Shown: positions 8,560-17,656, counted from the first letter of the stretch. The stretch: 64,000 nt of DNA from Pseudomonas sp. B21-028 (GCF_024749045.1 NZ_CP087184.1:1054001-1118000), one strand, 5' to 3'. The notes: generated from the sequence alone by a model not told the origin. Translations and numbers: made by a program.

Positions 8560-8967
8560 ATGCAAATCCAAGTCAACAGCGATAACCATATTCAAAGCAG
8601 CATCCGACTGGAGGAGTGGGTACGTACTACCATCGAAAGCACGCTCGAACGTTATGAAGAAGACCTGACACGGGTCGAGGTCCATCTGGGGGACGAGAAC
8701 GGCGCCAAGCCTGGTCCCCACGATCTGCGTTGCCAGATCGAAGCCCGGCCGAAGGGCCATCAGCCGATTTCCGTGACGCACAAGGCCGGTTCGCTGGAGG
8801 CAGCGATCGAGGGCGCGGCAACGAAGTTGGAGAATGCCCTGGAGCACCTGTTCGGCAAGCTGCGTGGCAAACGCGCCGCTGCGGTCCAGACCGAATCCGT
8901 GGCCTTGGCCGATGCGATGCTGGAAGAAGAATTCCTGGAGAACGAGCGGGCCACCCGTCACGGCTGA
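8560..8967 (+). CDS. HPF/RaiA-family ribosome-associated protein
   Basis: A 135-residue protein with the short HPF/RaiA (sigma-54 modulation) fold: N-terminal beta strand MQIQVNSDNHI, helix with ERYEEDLTRVEVHLGDEN, strand DLRCQIEARPKGHQPISV, then helix EAAIEGAATKLENALEH. Family members bind the 30S decoding centre and inactivate ribosomes in stress or stationary phase. The acidic C-terminal tail is not typical of HPF, so this may be a divergent paralogue. AAGGGA precedes the start. Confidence 0.85.
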   Translation: MQIQVNSDNHIQSSIRLEEWVRTTIESTLERYEEDLTRVEVHLGDENGAKPGPHDLRCQIEARPKGHQPISVTHKAGSLEAAIEGAATKLENALEHLFGKLRGKRAAAVQTESVALADAMLEEEFLENERATRHG

Positions 8968-9039
8968 AACCTCGTTCATCTTTAATCCCAACTGAAAACG
9001 GGCCTGCAATTGCAGGCCCGTTTTCGTTTGCAAGCGCTA

Positions 9040-9915
9040 TCAGCGCAAGAAGGCTTGCCGATACTCCCCTGGCGTCGCCCCCAATGCCTGGCGGAAACGG
9101 TGGGTGAAGTGGCTGGCGCTGGCGAACCCGCAAGCCAGTGCCACGTCGCCCAGCGGTTGTGAACTGTGGCGCAGCAGGTGCCGCGCCTGTGCCAGGCGTC
9201 TCGCCAACACATACTGGTGGGGTGGCAACCCGAAGCTTTCGCGGAACATCCGGGCAAAATGGTATTCGGACAGCGCACACAATGCCGCCAGTTGCCCGAG
9301 ACTGATGGCGTCGGCCAGATGGCTGTCTATGTAGTCCACCAGCAACCGGCGCTGGTGCGCGGCCAACCCGCCCTTGAGACGCAGGCCCTGGCGCTGGCCG
9401 ACCTGACTGAGCAGCAGATGGTTGAGCAACTCGTGGGCCAGGCTGGTGGTCAGCAGGCGCTCGCCGGGTTCATCCCAGTTCAAGGCGATCAACTGGCGAA
9501 AGCGTTGTGCCTGTTGCTCGTCGTCGAGAAAGGTCGCCTCGCGCAGTTGCACTTGCCGGGGTTCGCGATCCAGCAGCGTGACGCAACCTAAGGCGAATTG
9601 TTCGGCGCTGAAGTACAGGTGGGCGAGGCGAATGTCGCCGTTGATGACCCAGGCCGATTCATGGTCCGCCGGCAGGATGCAGAGTTTGTCGGGTGCCCCG
9701 AGGGTGTCGGGCCGTTCGCGACGAAAGGTACCGGTGCCGCCGGCGATATAGCAGGACAGCGTGTGGTGGGTCGGCGCCTCGTAGTTCCGGGCGTCATGAT
9801 GATTGGTCCACAAGGCGGCCGCCATGCCGTCACCGAGCTCGGCACTGTGCTCCAGACGGGCATTGGGCGAGCTGTTGAGGGCTTGGAAGACTTGCAGGGT
9901 TTGCAGTGTGGGCAT
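9040..9915 (-). CDS. AraC-family transcriptional regulator
   Basis: A 291-residue regulator with an N-terminal cupin-like sensing domain (roughly residues 40-150, HTLSCYIAGGTGTF and LCILPADHESAWV) and a C-terminal double helix-turn-helix of the AraC type (SLGQLAALCALSEYHFARMF and PLGDVALACGFASASHFTHRF). It is divergent from an EamA-type exporter 139 bases away, so that transporter is the likely target. The ligand is unknown. Confidence 0.9.
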   Translation of the reverse strand: MPTLQTLQVFQALNSSPNARLEHSAELGDGMAAALWTNHHDARNYEAPTHHTLSCYIAGGTGTFRRERPDTLGAPDKLCILPADHESAWVINGDIRLAHLYFSAEQFALGCVTLLDREPRQVQLREATFLDDEQQAQRFRQLIALNWDEPGERLLTTSLAHELLNHLLLSQVGQRQGLRLKGGLAAHQRRLLVDYIDSHLADAISLGQLAALCALSEYHFARMFRESFGLPPHQYVLARRLAQARHLLRHSSQPLGDVALACGFASASHFTHRFRQALGATPGEYRQAFLR

Positions 9916-10054
9916 GATCGGTTATCTCCAACGCCTTGCATCCTACTCCGTTGGAAGACCCGTGCCAGCCTGCACGCCGACAAAACCGCAAGTTTACGCA
10001 AGTGCCCCGTGGACGACGGCGTGACACTGAATGCCATTGTCAGGAGCCGTCACC

Positions 10055-10972
10055 ATGAACCTCTCGCTATACCTGCTTACCGTACTCATCTGGGGCACCA
10101 CCTGGATCGCACTGAAGCTGCAACTGGGCGTCGTCGCCATTCCGGTATCGATTGTCTATCGCTTCGGCCTCGCGGCCCTGATCCTGTTCGCAATGCTCCT
10201 GCTCAGCCGGCGCCTGCAGGTGATGAACCGCCGTGGTCATTTGATCTGTCTGGCCCAGGGGTTGTGCCTGTTCTGCATCAATTTCATGTGTTTCCTCACG
10301 GCCAGCCAGTGGATCCCCAGCGGCCTGGTGGCGGTGGTGTTTTCCACGGCCACGCTGTGGAATGCCCTCAATGCCCGCGTGTTCTTCGGTCAGCGGATCG
10401 CCCGTAACGTACTGTTGGGCGGTGGGTTGGGGTTGCTGGGGCTGGGGCTGTTGTTCTGGCCGGAGCTGGCCGGCCATCACGCGAGCCCGCAGACGCTGCT
10501 CGGGTTGGCGTTGGCATTGCTGGGCACGTTGTGTTTCTCGGCGGGCAACATGCTTTCGAGCCTGCAACAAAAGGCCGGGCTCAAGCCGTTGACCACCAAC
10601 GCCTGGGGCATGGCCTACGGCGCGGCGATGCTGGCGGGGTGGTGCCTGTTCAACGGGATTGCGTTCGATATGGAATGGAACCTGCGCTACATGGGTTCGC
10701 TGCTGTACCTGGTGATCCCGGGGTCGGTGATCGGCTTTACTGCTTACCTGACGCTGGTGGGGCGCATGGGGCCGGAGCGGGCCGCGTATTGCACGGTGCT
10801 GTTCCCGGTGGTGGCGTTGAATGTCTCGGCGTTTGTCGAAGGCTACCAGTGGACGGCTCCGGCACTGGCCGGGCTGGTATTGGTGATGCTGGGGAACGTG
10901 CTGGTGTTTCGCAAGCCTCGTCCAGCGGCGCCAAGTGTCGCACTTTGTGGGAGCAAGGCTTGCCCGCGATGA
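10055..10972 (+). CDS. EamA/DMT-family transporter
   Basis: A 305-residue membrane protein with about ten hydrophobic segments and two EamA repeats (LIWGTTWIALK at the start; GMAYGAAMLAGW opening the second half). Members usually export amino acids or other metabolites. The ATG at 10055 has AGGAG in front of it and was preferred to one at 10031. The last residues (LCGSKACPR) and the stop codon are encoded by a REP unit, so the C-terminus has been extended or replaced by the repeat. Divergent from an AraC regulator. Confidence 0.88.
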   Translation: MNLSLYLLTVLIWGTTWIALKLQLGVVAIPVSIVYRFGLAALILFAMLLLSRRLQVMNRRGHLICLAQGLCLFCINFMCFLTASQWIPSGLVAVVFSTATLWNALNARVFFGQRIARNVLLGGGLGLLGLGLLFWPELAGHHASPQTLLGLALALLGTLCFSAGNMLSSLQQKAGLKPLTTNAWGMAYGAAMLAGWCLFNGIAFDMEWNLRYMGSLLYLVIPGSVIGFTAYLTLVGRMGPERAAYCTVLFPVVALNVSAFVEGYQWTAPALAGLVLVMLGNVLVFRKPRPAAPSVALCGSKACPR

Positions 10973-11033
10973 ATGCGACGCGCTTTGTCAGAAACCGAGG
11001 CGTTCGTTTCGCGGGCAAGCCGTGCTCCCACAA
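10946..11033. repeat. REP pair overlapping the 3' end of the transporter gene
   Basis: Two inverted REP units (10946-10972 and 11010-11033) of the subtype GGGAGCAAGGCTTGCCCGCG. The first supplies the final codons and stop of the preceding gene. Confidence 0.88.
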
Positions 11034-11062
11034 AGCGGGGCGATAGGATGTGGCGCCGGCTT

Positions 11063-12034
11063 CTATTTCCAGACTTGCGGGTTGACCAGGTTCTGCGGCC
11101 GTTCGCCCAGCAGCGCACTGCGCAAGTTATCCACCGCGAGATTGGCCATGGCTTCACGGGTTTCGTGGGTGGCCGAGCCGATGTGCGGCAGGGTGACGGC
11201 ATTCTTCAGCTGGAACAGCGGTGATTCGCTCAACGGCTCCTTCTCGTAGACGTCCAGCCCGGCGCCACGGATGCGGTTGTTCTGCAAGGCTTCGATCAGC
11301 GCCGGTTCATCCACCACCGGGCCGCGGGAAATGTTGACCAGGATGGCGCTCGGCTTCATCAGCGACAGTTCCCGCTGCCCGATCAGGTGGCGGGTCTTTT
11401 CACTCAGGGGCACGACGAGGCAGACGAAGTCCGCTTCGGCCAGCAACTGGTCCAGCTCGCGAAACTGCGCGCCCAGCTGGTTTTCCAGTTCGGTCTTGCG
11501 GCTGTTGCCGCTGTACAGGATCGGCATGTTGAACCCCAACCGGCCACGCCGGGCGATGGCCGCGCCGATGTTGCCCATGCCGACGATGCCCAGGGTCTTG
11601 CCGTGCACGTCGCTGCCGAACAGTTGCGGTCCCACCGTCGCCTGCCATTGTCCGGCCTTGGTCCAGGCGTCCAGTTCCGCAACGCGACGGGCGCTGCTCA
11701 TCAGCAGGGTGAAGGCCAGGTCGGCAGTGCTTTCGGTCAGCACGTCGGGGGTGTTGGTGAGCATGATCCCGCGTTCATTGAAGTAGGCCAGGTCGTAGTT
11801 GTCGTAACCCACCGACACACTGGCGACCACTTGCAGGTTCGCGGCGCCTTGCAGTTGCTCGCGACCGAGCTTGCGGCCGACCCCGATCAGGCCGTGGGCA
11901 TGGGGCAGGGCTTCGTTGAACTGCGCGTTGATGTCACCCTTCGATGGGTTCGGCACGATCACGTCGAAGTCCTGTTGCAGGCGCTCGACCATCTGGGGCG
12001 TGATACGGCTGAAGGCAAGTACGGTTTTTTTCAT
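11063..12034 (-). CDS. ghrB: 2-ketoaldonate / glyoxylate / hydroxypyruvate reductase
   Basis: D-isomer-specific 2-hydroxyacid dehydrogenase of 323 residues, GhrB type, reducing glyoxylate, hydroxypyruvate or 2-ketogluconate with NADPH. Visible features are the Rossmann motif GIVGMGNIG (about 150-158), the catalytic Arg in INISRGPVVDE, Glu in DVYEKEP and His in LPHIGSATHETR. Substrate preference is assigned by similarity to GhrB and not by context. It stands alone between REP pairs. Confidence 0.88.
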   Translation of the reverse strand: MKKTVLAFSRITPQMVERLQQDFDVIVPNPSKGDINAQFNEALPHAHGLIGVGRKLGREQLQGAANLQVVASVSVGYDNYDLAYFNERGIMLTNTPDVLTESTADLAFTLLMSSARRVAELDAWTKAGQWQATVGPQLFGSDVHGKTLGIVGMGNIGAAIARRGRLGFNMPILYSGNSRKTELENQLGAQFRELDQLLAEADFVCLVVPLSEKTRHLIGQRELSLMKPSAILVNISRGPVVDEPALIEALQNNRIRGAGLDVYEKEPLSESPLFQLKNAVTLPHIGSATHETREAMANLAVDNLRSALLGERPQNLVNPQVWK

Positions 12035-12130
12035 CGTGCAGAGCTCGTCTTGGAGGCAATACCAAGCACGCTAACATTCCCAGCGAGGGTTAGGCGAGAG
12101 GGAGAGTGCAGGTTATGACCTGGAATGATC

Positions 12131-12221
12131 TGTGGGAGCGAGCCTGCTCGCGATGGTGGCGCACCAGCCAGCATTGATGTTGACTGGCATGGCGCTATCG
12201 CGAGCAGGCTCGCTCCCACAA
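12131..12221. repeat. REP pair
   Basis: Inverted REP units at 12131-12156 and 12197-12221 between the start of ghrB and the end of the YkgJ-like gene. Confidence 0.9.
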
Positions 12222-12239
12222 GGGGCCTTTATATCGTCT

Positions 12240-12989
12240 CTAGGCCGTCTGCAGCGAAATGAACGCGTAATCGGGGGCTGTCTCAGTTACCACCCGCGCG
12301 CCACAGGCCATGACCTCGCGGGCGACGTCATCCCCGGACAGATGGAACTGCCATTCACCGGTTTCCGACGCCATGGGCCGCAAGCGCACCTGATCGATGG
12401 CGGCCGCGAACGCTGTCATGTCCGGCAGATAGGCGGTAAACCCGTCGCCCTTCAACGCGGTGGTGCGGATTCCCAGGGCCGCACAGATGCGGTCCTTGAT
12501 CGCGATTTCTTCACGATCGGCCTGGCGCGAACGTTCGATCAGCCCGGCCAGTTCTTCATCGACCAGTTTCCCGCCGACGATCAGTTGCGGTCCGGTTTCC
12601 CAGGATTCCGGTGGGCAGTCCTTGGCGGCAGGGTTGAGGGGGATGTGCGGGTTGATTTCCATCGGATAGATGCGGCACACCAGCGGGCGGCGTTCGTAGA
12701 TGCGGCAGAGGTTTTCTTCGTCGAGATTATGGCAACGGCCGGCGTTATAAGCGGCAAAGGTGATCGCCACGAAGGCATCGCTGCCGCCGCTCCGAACCCT
12801 GACGGAACGGCGTTCGGCATGCTCGCGTTGCGCCACCGGCAGGCCTAGGCCATTGGGCAGGAAGGCTTCCACCAGGACAATGACCTGGCCGCCATCGCTT
12901 GCCCACATCCGGGCTTCGTCGAGGCTCAGGGGAACATGATGGCCGGAGCAGCATTTGCCGCAGCCTACGCAGGAAAACCTTGTATTCAT
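12240..12989 (-). CDS. YkgJ-family cysteine-cluster protein
   Basis: A 249-residue protein with the YkgJ zinc- or iron-binding cysteine pattern: CVGCGKCC close to the N-terminus, then CHNL, CRIY and RPLVCRIYPMEI around residues 85-110. The family is of unknown function; the cysteines suggest a metal or Fe-S site. The C-terminal half is specific to this longer subtype. No operon partner is evident. Confidence 0.85.
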   Translation of the reverse strand: MNTRFSCVGCGKCCSGHHVPLSLDEARMWASDGGQVIVLVEAFLPNGLGLPVAQREHAERRSVRVRSGGSDAFVAITFAAYNAGRCHNLDEENLCRIYERRPLVCRIYPMEINPHIPLNPAAKDCPPESWETGPQLIVGGKLVDEELAGLIERSRQADREEIAIKDRICAALGIRTTALKGDGFTAYLPDMTAFAAAIDQVRLRPMASETGEWQFHLSGDDVAREVMACGARVVTETAPDYAFISLQTA

Positions 12990-13066
12990 TGAGCGACCGG
13001 TCGAGAGCTGGAAGGCGGCGACAGAAAAACGCCGTGACGAGCCTCGCGAAGCAAGTTATGCGCCAC

Positions 13067-13393
13067 TCACTGCTCGGTCGCGGCGGGGCGGATCGAGTCC
13101 CATTCGGTCACATGGGCGGTCTTGGTTTTCTTGCGATAGAGGCATAATTCGGTACCGGTCGCCCCTTTCATGTGTTTCTGCGGGTATTGGCCTTGCAGCA
13201 ACAGCGCGGTGTAGCCGACCCGGTCGTCGAATTGCGCGGCGGTGCCCACCGGCTCGACGTCCTTCAGGCCACTGGCCTTGATGCAGCTGGCCAGCACGGC
13301 TTTGTCGTAGGCGGCCCAGGCCTCCGGGCTGGACGCGTGGGCCTGGGAGGCCAGGGCAGCGAAGCCAAGGAGAATCAATGCGCGGGTTTTCAT
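13067..13393 (-). CDS. Small secreted protein of unknown function
   Basis: A 108-residue protein with a clear Sec signal peptide (MKTRALILLGFAALASQAHA) and therefore periplasmic. The mature part has two cysteines (SCIKASG and LCLYRKK) that could form a disulphide. I do not recognise a named family. Located between the YkgJ-like gene and cheV, same strand as both. Confidence 0.7.
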   Translation of the reverse strand: MKTRALILLGFAALASQAHASSPEAWAAYDKAVLASCIKASGLKDVEPVGTAAQFDDRVGYTALLLQGQYPQKHMKGATGTELCLYRKKTKTAHVTEWDSIRPAATEQ

Positions 13394-13494
13394 CGGGATG
13401 TCTCGTTCCGGAAAGTCAGGGCAAGAGTATGCCTGAGGTTACCGGACCCTGATCGCTCCCACGCCGGAACGCAGGAGCACACCATCGGTACAAC

Positions 13495-14397
13495 TCAGTG
13501 GCCTTGTTCGGCCACCGCCTTGGCCGCTGTGATCAGGCACTTGGTCAGTTCTGGCGAGGAAAATTTGGTCAGTACCCCGTTGGCGCCGGCCAGCCGGGCC
13601 TTTTCACTGTTCATGGCGCTGTCCAGCGAGGTGTGCAGCAACACGTAGAGATGGGCGAAGTCCGGTGTTTCCCGCAGGGTGCGGGTGAGGGCGTAACCGT
13701 CCATTTCCGACATTTCGATGTCGGAGACGATGAGGTTGATCTGGTTGTCCGTGCCTTGCAGGTCCAACAGGCATTCGATGGCTTCCTTGGCGCTGCGGGC
13801 GGTGTGGCATTGCAGGCCCAGGTTGCGCAGGGTGTGTACCGATTGTTGCAGTGCCACCTGGCTGTCATCGACCACCAGGATCCGTGCGTTGCCCAGCACT
13901 TCGGCGTCTTCCATGCTCAGTTCGGTGGGCGCGGTTTCGATCTGCGCCGGGGCGATGCCATGGATGACCTTCTCGATGTCCAGTACCTGCACCAGCGTGC
14001 CATCCACCGACGTTACGCCGGTGATGAACGCGCGGTTACCGCCGGAGCCGTAAGGCGGTGGCTTGATGTCGGTGGTCAGGCAATGGACGATCTTGCTCAC
14101 CGCCTGCACATGCAGGCCCTGCTTGGAGCGGCTGACGTCGGTGACGATCAGGCAGCCACCATCCGGATCTTCCAGCGGCCGCTCGCCGATGGCGCGGCTC
14201 AGGTCAATCACCGACAGCGATGCGCCACGCAGGGTCGCGATGCCTTTTACGTGCGGGTGCGATTCCGGCAGTTTGGTCAGTGGCGGGCACGGGATGATCT
14301 CACTGACTTTGAGCAGGTTGATTGCCATCAGCTTGCCGCTGCGCAAGGTAAACAGCAGAAGCGAAAGTGAATCTGCGCGGGCTTTGTTGGAAGACAT
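13495..14397 (-). CDS. cheV: CheV-type chemotaxis coupling protein
   Basis: A 300-residue fusion of a CheW domain (residues about 10-150, LLLFTLRSGKLMAINLLKVSEI and SVIDLSRAIG) and a response-regulator receiver domain (ARILVVDDSQVAL, phospho-acceptor Asp in LIVSDIEMSEMDGYAL, and conserved Lys in VLTKFSS). CheV proteins link chemoreceptors to CheA and are tuned by phosphorylation. I chose ATG 14397 (MSSNKARADS) because it fits the family start; an in-frame extension to 14508 runs into repeat-like sequence. No other che genes are nearby. Confidence 0.9.
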   Translation of the reverse strand: MSSNKARADSLSLLLFTLRSGKLMAINLLKVSEIIPCPPLTKLPESHPHVKGIATLRGASLSVIDLSRAIGERPLEDPDGGCLIVTDVSRSKQGLHVQAVSKIVHCLTTDIKPPPYGSGGNRAFITGVTSVDGTLVQVLDIEKVIHGIAPAQIETAPTELSMEDAEVLGNARILVVDDSQVALQQSVHTLRNLGLQCHTARSAKEAIECLLDLQGTDNQINLIVSDIEMSEMDGYALTRTLRETPDFAHLYVLLHTSLDSAMNSEKARLAGANGVLTKFSSPELTKCLITAAKAVAEQGH

Positions 14398-14544
14398 AAA
14401 AACCTTCTGTGTAAAAAGGTGGGGCGAACGTGAAGATCGCCAAAACAGCTTTTGATATCGGGTTATCGACTTGTTGGGGGCAGGCTTTAGGGTGAAAGCT
14501 GCCGACATCCGATTTCGGGGTCAGCGGCCTGTGAATACACAACC

Positions 14545-14706
14545 TGTGGCGAGGGGATTTAGCGAAACGTCGCACCGCCCCGTTGGGTTGCGAAGCAGCC
14601 CCAAATCAGCAAATCCAATCTGCCTGACACACTGCATTGCCTGATTTTAGGGCCGCTTCGCAGCCCAACGGGGCGGTGCGACGTTTCGCTAAATCCCCTC
14701 GCCACA
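14545..14706. repeat. Long inverted repeat, about 65-base arms
   Basis: The left arm (14545-14609) and right arm (14642-14706) are near-perfect reverse complements, starting and ending with TGTGGCGAGGGGATTTAGCG / its complement. They surround a loop of about 30 bases between cheV and the norR-like gene. The outer end is shared with repeats at 31548-31579 and 46799-46920, so this is a second dispersed repeat family distinct from the GGGAGCGAGC REPs. The transcript could form a very stable hairpin. Confidence 0.85.
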
Positions 14707-14729
14707 AGGGCTTGAGCAACTTGAGGGCG

Positions 14730-16286
14730 TTACTTGAGCCCCAACCGCCGTGCCATCCGACCCAGGTTCGCTCGATCCAGCCCCAGTTCCCGGGCGGCGC
14801 TGGCCCAGTTGTGCTGATGGCGTTCCAGGCTGGCGCCGATCAGCCGGCGCTGGAAATCATCCATGGCTTCGCGCAGGTCACCCGTCACCGGTTCCATCGC
14901 TGTTGCAGAGGGGGGAAGTGAGGGTTCTGACGTTGGCTCGGCGGCCTGGGGCAGGTCCAGGTCCTGGGCGCCGAGGCTGAGGATCTTCGGGCGCATCGGG
15001 CATCTGCCCAGCGCTTTCAGGGCGCTACGGCCGATCAGGTGCTCCAGTTCACGCACGTTACCCGGCCAGTCGTAGGCCAGCAACGCGGCCTGGGCGTCGC
15101 TGCTCAGGCGCAGGCTGTTAAGGCCCATGCGCGAGCGGTTCTGCTCCAGGAAGAAACCGCTGAGCAGCAGTACATCCCGGCCGCGATCCCGCAGCGCCGG
15201 TACCTGCAAGGGATACACGCTCAGGCGGTGATAGAAGTCTGCCCGGTAACGGCCGCTGCGCACCTCTTCGGCCAGGTCGCGATTGGTCGCGGCGATCAGG
15301 CGGACGTCGACCTGGTGTTCCTTGTCCGAGCCCAGGCGCTGCAACTGGCCGCTCTGCAACACTCGCAGCAGTTTGGCCTGGACAGTCAGGGACAGCTCGC
15401 CCACTTCGTCGAGGAACAACGTGCCGCCATCGGCCAGCTCGAACTTGCCGCGCCGGTCGCTCGTGGCCCCGGTGAACGCGCCGCGTACATGGCCGAAGAG
15501 TTCGCTTTCCACCAGGGTGTCCGGCAGGGCGGCGCAGTTGAGGCTGATCAGCGGCTGTTCGGCGCGCTTGGAAGCCGCGTGGATGGCTTGCGCGACCAGT
15601 TCCTTGCCGACGCCGGTTTCCCCGGTGATCAACACGGTCAGGTCGCTACCGCCCACCAGATTGATCTCTTCCACCAGGCGTTTATGGGCCTTGCTCTGGC
15701 CGACCATGTCGCGGGGTTGCTGGCCGCTGGCCTGGCGATAGACCTCGGCGCGACGGTGTTCGTCTTCGGCTTTCAAGGCCAGGTGTTCGATGCGTTCGGC
15801 GGCGCTGACCGTGGCGGCGGCGAGGCTGGCGAAGGCCTGCAGGGCACTGAGGTCTATGGGTTCGAAACGCTCCGGATCCAGTGAGTCAAGGGTCAGCAGA
15901 CCCCAGGGACGCTCGTCGACGAACAACGGGCAGCCCATGCAGTCGTGAACCTCCAGATGGTCGTCGAGACCTTCGACCAGTCCATCGTAAGGGTCGGGCA
16001 GGTCGCTGTCGGTGGCGAAACGGGTGGGATGCGGGTTGGCCAGCAATGCTTCGAAGCGCGGGTGTTCGCTGACCCGGAAGCGTCGGCCCAAGGTGTCGGT
16101 GCTCAAGCCATCCACCGCCAGCGGCACCAGGCAGTCCCCGTCCAGCCGCAACAGCGCCGCCGCGTCACAGGGCAGCAAGGCGCGCAGGGCACCGAGCAAG
16201 CGGCGATAGCGCTCGCCTTCAGGCAGTTCGCGAGACAGGTCCGCTACCAGTGGCAGCAGGGAAGTCAGCAGGGAGGTTGCGGTCAT
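14730..16286 (-). CDS. norR: NorR/FhpR-type sigma-54 activator sensing nitric oxide
   Basis: A 518-residue enhancer-binding protein with an N-terminal GAF domain (1-180), a central AAA+ domain (Walker A GETGVGKE, the sigma-54-contacting GAFTGA, Walker B GTLFLDEVGEL) and a C-terminal Fis-like helix-turn-helix (NWASAARELGLDRANLGRMARRLGL). In Pseudomonas the orthologue FhpR senses NO through the GAF iron and activates the flavohaemoglobin gene, which is divergent here. Two matching palindromic sites lie in the gap between them. Confidence 0.93.
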   Translation of the reverse strand: MTATSLLTSLLPLVADLSRELPEGERYRRLLGALRALLPCDAAALLRLDGDCLVPLAVDGLSTDTLGRRFRVSEHPRFEALLANPHPTRFATDSDLPDPYDGLVEGLDDHLEVHDCMGCPLFVDERPWGLLTLDSLDPERFEPIDLSALQAFASLAAATVSAAERIEHLALKAEDEHRRAEVYRQASGQQPRDMVGQSKAHKRLVEEINLVGGSDLTVLITGETGVGKELVAQAIHAASKRAEQPLISLNCAALPDTLVESELFGHVRGAFTGATSDRRGKFELADGGTLFLDEVGELSLTVQAKLLRVLQSGQLQRLGSDKEHQVDVRLIAATNRDLAEEVRSGRYRADFYHRLSVYPLQVPALRDRGRDVLLLSGFFLEQNRSRMGLNSLRLSSDAQAALLAYDWPGNVRELEHLIGRSALKALGRCPMRPKILSLGAQDLDLPQAAEPTSEPSLPPSATAMEPVTGDLREAMDDFQRRLIGASLERHQHNWASAARELGLDRANLGRMARRLGLK

Positions 16287-16297
16287 AATGACTCCAT

Positions 16298-16340
16298 GTA
16301 GTCGAAAGGACTATATCCTCGCTCGTGTCTTAATGACTAC
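16298..16340. promoter_or_regulatory. Candidate FhpR/NorR binding sites
   Basis: GTAGTCGAAAGGAC at 16298-16311 and, in the opposite orientation, GTAGTCATTAAGAC (16340-16327). Both share GTAGTC-N3-A-N-GAC. NorR-type activators bind several related inverted repeats (core GT...AC) upstream of their targets, so these are the likely enhancer sites of fhp. Confidence 0.6.
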
Positions 16341-16436
16341 TTTATTTTTAACTTGCTGAAAATAAAGGAAAATATTTTTGGCATGAAAACTGATAAGCAT
16401 GGATATCCGTTTCCGTAATACACGAGGAGTCACCTT

Positions 16437-17618
16437 ATGCTCACCCGGGAAGAACGCGCCATCATTCGCTCCACCGTTCCATTGCTCGAAAGCGGTGGTG
16501 AAGCGCTCATCACTCATTTCTATCGCATGATGCTTTCCGAGTATCCGCAAGTCCGACCGCTGTTCAACCAGGCTCACCAAGCCAGCGGCGATCAACCTCG
16601 GGCCCTGGCCAACGGCGTATTGATGTACGCGCGGCACATCGACCAGCTCGACCAGTTGGGTGACCTTGTGGCGAAAATCGTCAACAAGCACGTCGCCTTG
16701 CAGATCGAACCGCAGCATTACCCGATCGTCGGTTCCTGCTTGTTGCGGGCAATTGCCGAAGTGCTGGGCAACGAGATTGCCACGCCCGAAGTGATTTCGG
16801 CCTGGGGCGCTGCCTATAACCAGCTGGCCGATATCCTGATCGGCGCCGAAGCCGGCATGTATGACCAGAAAGCCGCTGCGCCGGGTGGCTGGCGGGGCGA
16901 TCGGGAATTCATCCTGGTGGCCAAGGCCCAGGAAAGCTCGGAGATCACCTCGTTCTATTTCGAGCCGGCGGACAAAGGGCCGATTCTGCGGGCCGAGCCG
17001 GGTCAGTACATCGGCATGAAACTGTTCCTGGATGGTGAGGAAGTGCGTCGTAACTATTCACTGTCGGCACTGGCGGACAACGGTCAATACCGGATCAGTG
17101 TCAAGCGCGAGCCAAATGGACGGGTGTCGAACTACCTGCATCATGATTTCCAGATTGGTAGCAGCATCCAGCTGTTCCCGCCGTCCGGGGATTTCTACCT
17201 GACCGCCAGTGACAAACCCCTGGTGTTGATCAGCGGTGGCGTCGGCATCACCCCGACCCTGGCGATGCTGCAGGCGGCGTTGCAAACCGAGCGGCCGGTA
17301 CATTTCATTCACTGCGCACGCAATGGTCGCGCCCATGCCTTCCGTGAGTGGATCGACGACCTGGCCACGCGGCACCCGCAGCTCAAGCGCTTCTATTGCT
17401 ATGACGAAGACGACGGCTTGAGTCCGGCGGCCGACCGGATTGGCTTGTTGAGCCAGGAACAACTGGCCAAATGGCTGCCGGAACAGCGTGACCTGGATGC
17501 CTACTTCCTTGGGCCGAAGGGCTTCATGGCGGCCGTGAAGCGTCATCTCAAGGCCCTGGGCGTGCCGGATGGACAGAGCCGCTACGAATTCTTCGGACCG
17601 GCTGCTGCGCTGGAGTAA
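16437..17618 (+). CDS. hmp: Flavohaemoglobin, nitric oxide dioxygenase
   Basis: Also called fhp. It oxidises NO to nitrate with O2 and NAD(P)H, protecting the cytoplasm. The 393 residues comprise a globin domain (1-140, FYRMMLSEYPQVRPLFNQAHQ and the proximal-His region VNKHVALQIEPQHYPIV), an FAD-binding domain (RRNYSLS, YISVKRE-type strand RISVKREPNGRVSNYLH) and an NAD domain (ISGGVGITPTLAML, YFLGPKGFMAAVKRHL). GAGGAGT precedes the ATG. Divergent from its regulator. Confidence 0.96.
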   Translation: MLTREERAIIRSTVPLLESGGEALITHFYRMMLSEYPQVRPLFNQAHQASGDQPRALANGVLMYARHIDQLDQLGDLVAKIVNKHVALQIEPQHYPIVGSCLLRAIAEVLGNEIATPEVISAWGAAYNQLADILIGAEAGMYDQKAAAPGGWRGDREFILVAKAQESSEITSFYFEPADKGPILRAEPGQYIGMKLFLDGEEVRRNYSLSALADNGQYRISVKREPNGRVSNYLHHDFQIGSSIQLFPPSGDFYLTASDKPLVLISGGVGITPTLAMLQAALQTERPVHFIHCARNGRAHAFREWIDDLATRHPQLKRFYCYDEDDGLSPAADRIGLLSQEQLAKWLPEQRDLDAYFLGPKGFMAAVKRHLKALGVPDGQSRYEFFGPAAALE

Positions 17619-17656
17619 AGGCAGGCGGCAAGCCTGATAGAGCCGGGTTTGCCTTC

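Noticed and set aside
16379..16394. Firm sigma-54 promoter for hmp
   Set aside because: The -24 TGGCA is present but the -12 GC is replaced by GA; mentioned only as weak support.
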